Assembly: GCA_040143965.1 (NCBI GenBank)
Contig: JASJQH010006900.1
Location: forward strand, 1-46,079
Reading direction: 5' to 3'
Origin: Basidiobolus ranarum
Lineage: Eukaryota; Basidiobolomycota; Basidiobolomycetes; Basidiobolales
Length of the DNA stretch: 46,079 bases
Shown: in pieces, positions 12,076-21,316 of the stretch
Numbering within the stretch: the stretch's first letter is position 1
How the letters are laid out: each line of letters starts with the position of its first letter
Program-made: the position numbers and the translations under genes
The notes under the pieces: model-generated
The model's database searches: none
The model's input: only the letters and a program-made list of their open reading frames with translations
What the model was told of the DNA's origin: nothing

Positions 12076-12764
12076 ATGTATTATTGAACCTTTACATTTG
12101 ATACGGTTCCTATTTGCATCAATCATTTACCATTTATTCCTTTCCTCTCCTCTCCTTCCATTTCACTACAATCAAACAAAGTCACATCTCCAATCGGCAT
12201 CGAACTCCATTATACAATAATAAAAGTGTTTATCCACAAACCGTGGGAAGAACACATTTACTAGTAAATTGACACATCCGATGATTTACATATTTGTAAC
12301 CCCACTAAAATGAGGTAACTTAAAATTCCTAAAAGTAGTAAGCAATACTAATAACACCATACAAACTCATTTTGAGGTAACCTATAATAACCAGAATGCG
12401 CAGCTGCATAGAACAGTTTAAGTTTTCAAGGAGATAATCTTGGCTGTATGGTAAAATCTTTTGGCCAAACATATACTTAGTAATGTTGCTCCTTTGAAAA
12501 TTTGCATTTCGAAAGTATGAAGGTTAATTGTCTACCATCACACTTACATATTAATTAAAATCACGTATAAAACAGAACTATAAGGATAAGGATGTTCAAA
12601 GTATGGATTTATTTTCCTACAAAGAATGAAGGGCGAGTGAAGCTTTCTTAAAGATCGAGCTGTTTCAAAATGAAAGCAAGAATTATCAAAAAAAGGATGG
12701 ATGGTGATGGGGGACTGGGTGAATGAGATGTAGTCTACTCAACGCAGGTGAGGCGAAGAGTTAT
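12076..12764. other. convergent intergenic region IDH-SLA2
   Basis: Holds the facing 3' UTRs of IDH and SLA2. A polyadenylation-like AATAAA appears on the plus strand near 12218-12223. Nothing else recognised. Confidence 0.4.
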
Positions 12765-15700
12765 TTATTCTTCATCTGGATAGTATTTTTTAAATTCGTT
12801 CACCTTCCTTCTTGCATTGTTCATTTCTTTCTCCAGTTTAAGGATAATCACTTGTTGTTCCATCTCTCGAAGCTTATGGTCTTGTAAGGATAATTTCGAT
12901 AAATCCAAGTCCTTCTCTTCCTTTTTACGTGCTGTAAATGCCTTGACAGCCTTAGCAACATCTCGGGACGCATCTGTCACTGCACGTGAAGCCAATTCTA
13001 ACTTTTCTTGTGTTTTGGAATACATGTTGGCTTTTACACGAGCTGCCGCTACTAATTGGGCAGTGGCAGTTGCAACATCGTTCGAGGCATCAATAAGTTG
13101 CTCTAAAGTATGAGTGCCATGGATTACTCCGTTTGCAACTTCAACAAGAGTATTGGTTGCTGAAGAGACACCTCTGGCTGCCGATACAAGACCCTCAGTC
13201 CAACGGTTATTCTTTTTATAATAAGCGTTTTTAGACAAAGAGCCACGTCCTTGATCGACAATTTCTTGTTGAGAAGCATGAGCACAACGAACTAAATTGA
13301 CAATAGCTTGAGTCATAGCTTTAGCAGTATCAAGTATAGCATTGTGAATTTGATAATCTGCAGTCGATACTTCAGACCTCTTTGGTTCATTTCGAAGATC
13401 GGAAAGTTTCACAGTAGCCTCTTCTACAGTACGAGCAGCATTCAACATTTCCCGCTCGACTAGAGCTGCCAAATCCTCTTGACCGGCAGTATGGGAATCC
13501 TTAGGTAAAAGTGATTCGATCAACTGAATAAGTCTATTTAAAGCGACCTGGATGTTATGATTGCCTCTGGCTATATCGTCTGGACGCTTGGCCTCGGGAG
13601 AAGCCAGAATATTGAAAGATAACATATCGGTGAAAAATTTCTCTGCTGCTTCGGCTGAAAACTGTCCAGAACGGATTATCTCTTCAACCTGATCATCTTC
13701 ATCAGCAAGTCGGGTTACACCTTTAACATGGTTGAGAAGCTGGGATACAGCTTCAGCAAAGGCTGTGGCCGTATTGATGACTGATATTTGATCTTCGAAA
13801 TCGGTGAGATATTGCAAGTAACCGATAGCAAATTCACTAGATGTAATGTATGCACGCTCCACCATCGAGAGGACGTATTGTGCAGTAGCGGATTGATTTC
13901 CTTGGCTAGCAGGCGAAGTGAGCTCAAAAGCAGCATCATTCAATTTTTTGATACAACTGCGAAACACCGAATCTGGAAGTGGAATACTGGACTTTAGTTC
14001 CTATACATCGAAAATCACACATTCATGCAAATGTCACAAACCCAAGATGCTATGAAGCTTGGCAGACTGTTCATCGTGAAGTGACCCAACGAGTTTCTGA
14101 AGCTCAGACTCGGTAGCATAGGTTGTCTATAGGACATGTTGCACGTTAGTTTGATACACCATCATTGGTGTTATGAATAGCTGAACTTACATCTTGTAGT
14201 GAAGCTAAAGCCATCAAACTCTGGTCCATACCAGCTTGTAGGATAGCAATTTCCTCTTCTTTAGCCTAAAACCATCGCTTAGTCATCAATAGATTTGAAG
14301 AGGACTGTTTCACATTACTTACTGATGTCATTTTATCTAGCTCATTCTTGACGATTTCCCAATCTTTAGCGATACCTTCTTCAGCTTCACGCTTGTCCTA
14401 ATGCGAGCGAAATGTTATCATCGGCAATCAAGTACAAACCATATGAAATCTGATACTAACACGAAGAACTTCTTCCAATTCATTTTGTTCTTGTTCGAAC
14501 CTTTTACGCATATCATACAATTCTCCTCCAGTCGACTAAAGCAAACGAAATTCTAGACCTCTTCATACATAACAATGACGTGCTGGAATGCTTTACCTCC
14601 ATCAACTTCTCAATCTTAGCCTTGGTTTCTTCCAACTCACGTTTCATTCGTTCCAATTCTCCAGAATCAGACTGATACAAACTGTTTAGTACGTATTACT
14701 AGATTTCATCCAATCTTTCTTTACTCACCCCACGCAAACGTTCTAGCTCGTCCTTGGCCCGATCGCGCTCACGCATCATGTCCATCAATTCGGTGTTCTT
14801 TGCCTATAGATTAAAGTTCAAAATGCCTGCATAAATCGCATGAATGCAATCAAATAAGACTTGTTCCGGATTTACCTTCAACTCCGATTGCAGACGATCA
14901 AATTTGTAAGTGGCTTCAGTAGCGGCGCTAGCTTTAAGATTCACTAGCTTGACTTTGCCTAAAAGCTCAAGGTGCTCTTGACGAAGTTTTGCATAGAATT
15001 TGGCAAGGGCTTCATACTTGGCTTTCCATTCAGCGATTTCATCTAATTTGCTTTCCGCCGTTAATCAGATGTCTGAAGTTGGAGAAATAAGTTGGGGATT
15101 ACCTTGAAGTTGCTTAATCAAAGCATCCAAATCGCCGTCACTTCGTTGTTGCGAAAGACCGATTCTCGCCAGTTCATTTTCTAAAGCTTTAACACGCTAA
15201 ATACTCGTCATTAGTGATGTTGTAAACACTCCATAATGCTCTATGACCCTTCCTTTTACCTGATCGTACTGTGACATAAGCGTCATATCACGCTCTTGTT
15301 GATTACGATAGTTCATAATTTCACGCTCAAGCTCACTATATCGGTTCTGGGCCTGCTCTTGTAATTGCCTTTCTCGTAGGAGACGTTGTTGCTCTTCCTG
15401 TTCCCTTTGCAGGGCAAGTAGTCTCTCTTGCTCCTCTCGAGGATCGACCTCTGGTACTTGAGGTGGTGGTGTAACTTGACGAGGAGGTAAACGAGGAGCA
15501 GAACTAGGACTTTGAGCAAGGAAATTTGGAGGATCCTAAAAATATGAGGACATTGTGTCAAACAGGATTCACTACAAGAATCAAAACCAAAACCCTACTT
15601 GTGGTAACTTGGGGATAGTGATCAAACTGGTAAGATACTTAATAGTAGAGCATTCATGATAGAATTGTCTCAAGGAGTAATGCTGAGCATTGAAGCGAGA

Positions 15701-16726
15701 ACGTAGTGGTTCAAGAGGTTCATGTGATTCGATGCCTGTTATCATAATATTGAAATAATTTAGGAACATTGTATATATATATATCTACAGAAATATAACT
15801 AATAGAGGGTTTGAATAAGTCACTTACGTCGATGCATAGCCATCAACATCCTGGTGGCGAACTCATAAATACCATAGCTTTCTTCTACTAAAGGTACCAA
15901 AGCCGAAATTCGACACTCGTTATCCGAAATTGGACGGAAAGTTCGAAAGATAAGTTTCTGGAACCTATCAATTCGATCTTGCAAGTTCATAAGATCGGCA
16001 ATAGTCTCATAACTATCGAATATGAAGATATTAAGTAAGGCAGAAACACTTTGAATCCAGGTCATTTGCAAAGCGGCAAATGTTACGAACGAAAGAACTT
16101 ACCCTTCATTAGGATCATCTACACCTTTTACACTCACGTAATCCTCATAGTCGAAATTTCCATTGAACTCCGGATGTAAACGATGATAATCAAGTTTTGC
16201 AATAATGAAATCAACATATGCCCGGATAAGAACACCATATCCTTTGAAACTGTCTTGGGCAAACGATTGGCTCAACACTTCCAGAAACCCAAGCTCATTC
16301 ATGGCTTCACGTAGAGCCTAAGTTGAAGAATGTTCGTACTTCTTTTATTGTTTCTTTAAGTCGATTCCTTTAAATATACGTTTAGTGCTTACCACTGGGT
16401 GACCACCGCGAAGAACCTTGTGGATGGTGATTAGAGCTTTGAAGCATTGAACCTCATCAGCTAACAATGGTTGGACTTTCAAACCCATCCAAAAAGATTG
16501 GGAACTCTTTGAATCCCAGGTGTACACAATGCAACCTTAACAAGAACATGTATCAGTTATTACAAATGATAGCAAAAAATAAAACTGAAAGAGACTTGGT
16601 GCGTTATTACTTACTTCTCACATGCTTTTGTTTAGGTGCAGTCTCATCGGCGTTCACCGCCTTTTTGATATTCATTGCGAGCTCATGCTCGACTTTATCT
16701 CTATCTGCATGACGCGTTGTAGCCAT
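12765..16726 (-). CDS. SLA2: Sla2/End4 (HIP1R family) endocytic adaptor
   Basis: Links clathrin-coated pits and PIP2 membranes to actin. Fifteen exons (transcript order): 16726-16615, 16535-16393, 16317-16103, 16012-15828, 15735-15599, 15535-15260, 15196-15103, 15042-14876, 14803-14729, 14671-14597, 14535-14461, 14397-14323, 14265-14191, 14126-14042, 13972-12765; 2997 nt, 998 aa, against 968 in budding yeast. ANTH domain ~1-265 (ETAPKQKHVRSCIVYTWD, HKVLRGGHPV, SYGIYEFATRML); proline-rich linker ~270-290 (LPPRQVTPPPQVPEV); coiled coil ~295-590; conserved LHSILDSVFRSCIKKLNDA; talin-like I/LWEQ (THATCH) actin-binding domain ~770-960 with RWTEGLVSAARGVSSATN; final amphipathic helix. Exons 9-13 are each exactly 75 nt and phase 0. 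Intron 14 was placed at the acceptor following CTTCCAG because the nearer one breaks the frame. It shares a 224-bp divergent promoter with the MDM35-like gene. Confidence 0.95.
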
Positions 16727-16950
16727 CTTGTATTATGACAGAGAGTGCTAACGAACTATATCTAATCAATAATATTCCTCGGTTCGACGAATATATCGTT
16801 CGAGCTGTATATTCCAAATGAACCAATGAAATTCATTCAAATAATCTTCATTCATTTCATAGCGTTTCGATCACCTGACTTGATAATTCTTACGGTCACA
16901 ATAATCATTTAGAAAAGACAAAACCCTACTACTATATCGCCTACGTTTGT
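16727..16950. promoter_or_regulatory. divergent promoter SLA2 / MDM35-like, with a telobox-like AAACCCTA
   Basis: Only 224 bp separate the two start codons. AAACCCTA at 16921-16928, 23 nt before the MDM35-like ATG, resembles the telobox/Tbf1-type element seen upstream of many ribosomal and mitochondrial genes in fungi and plants; whether it works here is inference. Confidence 0.45.
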
Positions 16951-17172
16951 ATGAGTGCGACTCAAGTAAAGTTTGATAAAGATTGTACACAATTAGAAAA
17001 AGCTTTTAACTCATGCTTTGAAACGTGGTATTCTGAAGATTTTCTTAAAGGTAATACTGAACCTAATCCACAATGCGAAAAGATCTTTCAAGAATTTATT
17101 CAGTGTGCCAGCCTGCGTTCCATATGCTCTTTACTGGTATCTGATGCTAGGTGCTCCAACGATGAAAAGTAA
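16951..17172 (+). CDS. MDM35: Mdm35/TRIAP1-like twin CX9C intermembrane-space protein
   Basis: Small protein of 73 residues with two CX9C motifs, CTQLEKAFNSC (12-22) and CEKIFQEFIQC (42-52), separated by WYSEDFLKGN, the signature of Mdm35/TRIAP1 (family form W-[FY]-x-E-x-F-L-K-G). These proteins are folded by Mia40 in the mitochondrial intermembrane space and carry Ups/PRELI lipid-transfer proteins that move phosphatidic acid or phosphatidylserine between membranes. The C-terminal tail (ASLRSICSLLVSDARCSNDEK) does not resemble the usual lysine-rich tail, so a missed intron near CAG-TGT-GCC is possible, although no good donor and acceptor pair was found. A phosphatidylserine synthase gene lies 7 kb away, probably by chance. 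Confidence 0.85.
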   Translation: MSATQVKFDKDCTQLEKAFNSCFETWYSEDFLKGNTEPNPQCEKIFQEFIQCASLRSICSLLVSDARCSNDEK

Positions 17173-17893
17173 TCTCTTCATATGATTACAAGTGCAATTA
17201 TTCGTCTCGTAGTTATATTTTGTTTCTCTGCGGCCAAGTAATAAACCATTTTCCTAACTCACATACTGAATCGCTTTCTTCATATATACAACAACTCAAG
17301 ACTATGACCTGAACTCGAGGCAATTCTAGCTACCAAGTCGAAAGTAAATTACTCTGACTAAAACTTGCTTAGTATACCTTGAGTGATTAACATAAAATAT
17401 GATGAAAACACCCGATTCATTCATCTCCGTTTCATTCACTAAATAAACAATCCTAAGGCAAAATATTCTCGATCTATATATATTGGAATACCAAGATTTA
17501 ATTTTATCAATTTGATTCTCGGCTTTTATTGAGTCATATGTTAGCTTAGATCGTAATTGATTGGTTCAGGATTTTTTTTGGCCTTCTATAAGCAGACAGC
17601 CCACTATTCAGATACAGAGGATTCATGCAATCTTAGGCCCTGGCACTTTTAATTGGTGAAGCGGCGATCAAAAGAATCTACATTGAATGAATCCTACCAT
17701 TTATAGACCCATTGAGTAGTATAAAAAGTCCACCAGTATCTGTGGGAACGCAACAGATTTTCCTCAGTCCCATCATTAAACACTTGTTGATATTAAATAA
17801 AACTATCCCTTGCGAGTGATCTCTAACTCAGTTGTTTTCATTTTACTACTCGAAGATACTCTTTTACCTTCATAAAAGTCTATCTCAGTAATT
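17173..17893. other. intergenic, promoter of HMG copy 2
   Basis: AT-rich spacer between two co-directional genes. A TATAAAAAG element at about 17721-17729 lies ~170 nt before the HMG-box ATG. No other feature recognised. Confidence 0.4.
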
Positions 17894-18697
17894 ATGAGTG
17901 GTATTCCTCCCATCAGTTGCTTCTTTGGTGTTCCGGAATATACTGTGAACTACCCACAGAATCAACCACCAGTGGTCTCTCGAACTCTGGAAGATTCAGT
18001 ATCGTTAGATTTTACTTTGGAAGAATCCCCGAATTTTTTCAGCAATTTCAACTCTAATGACAGTCATATTCACGGGACAGCTGGCTCTATACCTGAAGAG
18101 GGTGAATTCTTCTTCGTCCCTGATGGCTATGTTCCAGTATTGATGATGGACTCTTTAGCTTCAGTGGTAGAGTATAATTTGCCCCCTGAAGCGATTCCAT
18201 TAAACCATCCAGTTTGGGTGCCTCATGATTATCCACTCCCATCCAGTCTTTCAAAGAAGATATGCCCACTAACAGGTCCTATCTCAACCGTGCCAAGAGT
18301 GCCTCCAAAAACCATCAGAAAAGAGAAGAAAACTCCTCGTCCAACCAATGCTTTTATTCTATTTCGTCGAGAAAATCATGGACGAATCTTTCAACAGAAT
18401 CCACACCTCTCCAACAACGATGTGTCCAAGACTTTGGGTAAGGAGTGGAAAGAGCTACCGGAGAATCAAAAAGAGATATATCGTCAAAAAGCTCGCAGTC
18501 TACAACAAGAGCATCAAGCAAAATATCCAGATTACAAATTTACCCCTCAACAGAACCGCCGTAAGCGCACCAAACCACCTGGAGGAGGCGAGAATGACTC
18601 AATCAATGGACAGCTGCCGGGCGTTGTATCTCATCTGCCAGATACCAATCATAACCCCTTCCACATTATTTATATTCCGCAAGTTACCAACACTTAG
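17894..18697 (+). CDS. MATA-type HMG-box transcription factor (HMG copy 2)
   Basis: Single-exon protein of 267 residues. HMG box ~147-217: TPRPTNAFILFRRENHGR (helix 1), SNNDVSKTLGKEWKELPE (helix 2), KYPDYKFTPQQNRRKR (end of helix 3 plus basic tail). A conserved stretch sits in the otherwise acidic N-terminal half, EEGEFFFVPDGYVPVL (68-83); the third HMG gene has the matching REGKIYYIPRGYRPLL, so the two share an ancestor and this segment is probably a functional element, for example a partner-binding site. The C-terminal tail after the box is short (about 45 residues, Asn/Pro-rich). The role is inferred only from the box type: sexual or developmental gene control. Confidence 0.87.
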   Translation: MSGIPPISCFFGVPEYTVNYPQNQPPVVSRTLEDSVSLDFTLEESPNFFSNFNSNDSHIHGTAGSIPEEGEFFFVPDGYVPVLMMDSLASVVEYNLPPEAIPLNHPVWVPHDYPLPSSLSKKICPLTGPISTVPRVPPKTIRKEKKTPRPTNAFILFRRENHGRIFQQNPHLSNNDVSKTLGKEWKELPENQKEIYRQKARSLQQEHQAKYPDYKFTPQQNRRKRTKPPGGGENDSINGQLPGVVSHLPDTNHNPFHIIYIPQVTNT

Positions 18698-19444
18698 GAG
18701 AAACATTTGTCTATGAGCTAGAACTTATCACATACTTAGCCAATGATATTAATGCTGAACTTGTCAGAACTTTCAATGATTTTGTTGTCAGCAATAATGA
18801 GCCTAATTCCCCACGAGTTACTTACTCAGCATTCTATTTCATATTTACCTTATTTCTTAACCAGAATGTATAGAAGCTTTTATTTTATTCTTATCCCGTC
18901 TCTTCCCATACCCATACCTTTGGCGATAATCTTGTACATGTATCTTTGAAGGGAAGTAACTGAAGTAAATATTCCTTAATATTGATCAAAATCTAGAATG
19001 CAACCAAATGAAGTATCATTTGCAGAGTTTATTCGAACGCTGCAGTTTATTCGTTACACGGCGCATTCACAACCCTTATTATGATTGTTCGAATATAAGC
19101 ACCCAGAAATAAACTCACCCCAACGAATCAACATTAGTATTCTGTGTGGAACCCAATCTGACAGTTCAAATATATTACTCATAATGAGATCAATAGAAGT
19201 ACCGCCCAGCCTAACTCTACTAATCCGGTAACATTGAAGCAATTCCACATTTTCCCGCTCATCGGTTCCACATCGGGTAAATCACTTCAGAAAGTGTACC
19301 ATTGGTTAAATTACTCCAAGCCAACTGGATCTGATGATACTGGAGGTCTACCAATCAACCATTACGTCCACAGGTGGAGTCCAAAGCTGCCAAACCACCG
19401 ACTGTAAACACCCAAAGACGACACCAGTTTAATCATTTATTTTG

Positions 19445-19492
19445 TCAAGCAGCGTAATCATCAAGCAGCGTAATCATCAAGCAGCGTAATTA
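19445..19492. repeat. three tandem copies of a 16-bp unit
   Basis: Unit TCAAGCAGCGTAATCA, copies at 19445-19460, 19461-19476 and 19477-19492; the third differs at one base. A simple minisatellite. Confidence 0.95.
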
Positions 19493-19782
19493 TTTAACAC
19501 TGAGAATTTGATGGTGTCTTTTTCCTTCAACATCTCCATCAGTGTGGGAAAAGGGGTGACTTGTTTTTGGGAATTCTTGTGAAACCTTCCATTTCGAAGA
19601 CTGGCAATGGTATATATTACTCCACTAAAAATGTTGACTCATTTAGATGAGCCTCGGCCATCTATCATCGCTACATATGTTCTTGACCGTTATCACGATA
19701 AGAGGTCATTTATAAGATAATAGCAGAGTAAGATCAAACGAGTGTGTCCAGATAAGGGTAAGGGATGTAGTTGAATGGGATA

Positions 19783-19816
19783 ATCAGTGCTAACAAAAGA
19801 TCAGTGCTAACAAAAG
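19783..19816. repeat. two perfect tandem copies of a 17-bp unit
   Basis: Unit ATCAGTGCTAACAAAAG at 19783-19799 and 19800-19816, directly adjacent and identical. Confidence 0.95.
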
Positions 19817-20045
19817 AAAGATCAACAATAGTGAACAGATGTGCGACAGGACTAGGGTTAGGGGAACTCATACAAAAGAAATAATTAAAGTACATCATAC
19901 GCCAGGATGAACTCACAAATAAAGAATATAGCAATTTTTGGACAATATATGCAGGAATCATTAAGGTGATCGTGAAATTATTGCAATATAGTAATGGTGG
20001 TTGTACGACTGTTTTCTAGTATTAGACCATACTGAAACAAACCAC

Positions 20046-20528
20046 TTAGCGGAATAAGGCTCTTTCTTCGTTGTCAATATTTTGCCAAATGCTCATGATA
20101 ATGCGTGAAGCCTCTTCGCCGTTAATATTACACTTGACCAACTCTTCCATCTTGGAGGAGTAGAAGTTGGAGTAAGCCTCCTGCATACCTTCTAATTCCA
20201 ATGCAGGTGAAGGAACCGACATAGTAACATGCTTAAAACTCTTGATTGGAGCAGGTACATGCGGTACTTGATTGCGACTTTCCGAAGGTAAATAAGCAGT
20301 TAAAGAAGTGGGAAGATTATTCCCGCCTTCATTCTTAAACTCAGACAACTTCTCCTGACTAACCAACAGAGGGCGATAACCACGAGGAATGTAGTATATT
20401 TTCCCCTCTCGACATTCGGAGAGAAGTGTGTTGATGTGTGAAGAGGGTCGAGAAATATTTAGATTGATGTCCTTCTTCATGGGTTGAGTTGCTTGGTTAG
20501 ATCTCTCCAAAGCAATTTGAGCATTCAT
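20046..20528 (-). CDS. HMG-box-related protein with a cut-short box (HMG copy 3, possibly decaying)
   Basis: An open frame of 160 residues from a good ATG. The segment REGKIYYIPRGYRPLL (~38-53) matches EEGEFFFVPDGYVPVL of HMG copy 2, and SPALELEG (~109-116) matches the octapeptide after the box of HMG copy 1, so this is a family member. The C terminus (YSNFYSSKMEELVKCNING, then EEASRIIMSIWQNIDNEERA) aligns with helices 1-2 of the box, but the helix 1 core RP-x-NAF-x-LFRR is gone and the frame stops at ALFR, before helix 3 and the KYPDYK motif. No downstream continuation or plausible intron restores helix 3. It is either a pseudogene in early decay with its reading frame still open, or a protein working through its N-terminal motif without DNA binding. 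Confidence 0.6.
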   Translation of the reverse strand: MNAQIALERSNQATQPMKKDINLNISRPSSHINTLLSECREGKIYYIPRGYRPLLVSQEKLSEFKNEGGNNLPTSLTAYLPSESRNQVPHVPAPIKSFKHVTMSVPSPALELEGMQEAYSNFYSSKMEELVKCNINGEEASRIIMSIWQNIDNEERALFR

Positions 20529-21316
20529 GACTATGTTTGAATATTAAAATGGTGGTTGGTATTAAAGGAATAATGTTTGGGAGAGAAAATGACTACGGTT
20601 TTGTACAGTTATGGTGTATCCTACTATTGTAAGTATAGCGCTAAAGTAAAGCTAATGGAATTGGCCACATAAAATGATTCAAGTTTACAGTCAAGAAACC
20701 TGTGCATGGCTTTTATGAATTGTTAGCATCCACAATCCCATTATCCAATCCCATTCATAGATTTCTCTTATTACCTTAAATAGCTCTAGAGATCAATTAC
20801 AATTGTTCGCTTGAGTCATTGGTTGATATCTCGGACGATCAAGGATAAGAGATTGGTGACTGACATATCGAGAGAATGATAACGATGGGGATGCAGAATA
20901 GTTAAGATAGATGGAATCCCATTTGAGAGCGAATCAGCATTGTTTCACACATAATGGTGACTTTGGCGGACGTTAGAATTTCCATTACGAGTTTGATCAT
21001 TATTAAAGATGCTTCCAATTAGTGGATGTTAGTAACACCTTGCCCGTAACATTATTATATGCAGCAATAGCTTCTTGGGTGACCCACCACGTGACCTAGG
21101 GTTCAGACTTCATGTCAAAAGATATCTAATAAACAGGTGGATTTATTGATGATAAAATAACTCAATTTTTTTATTGCTCGGCTTTATATTTAGTGTTGAG
21201 GAACTGGGGAGAAGAAAATCATAAAATAGAAAATTACTAACCCTCAGATTAGGGAAAGTCCATTTGGGATCCTACAGACATATCCATCTGAGGAAGTTTG
21301 ACTGAAGTAACTAAAC
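20529..21316. other. intergenic, nothing recognised
   Basis: Spacer between two minus-strand genes: the promoter of HMG copy 3 and the 3' UTR of the RS2Z gene. No frame or RNA recognised. Confidence 0.4.

Larger units (their letters stand above)
18698..20045. other. 1.35-kb intergenic region with two small tandem repeats
   Basis: Convergent spacer between HMG copies 2 and 3. It contains the repeats listed separately at 19445-19492 and 19783-19816. No convincing gene. Confidence 0.4.

Noticed and set aside
13973-14003. Nearer acceptor (TATAG before GAACTA) for the last SLA2 exon
   Set aside because: It breaks the frame; the acceptor after CTTCCAG restores LHSILDSVFRSCIKK, as in yeast Sla2.
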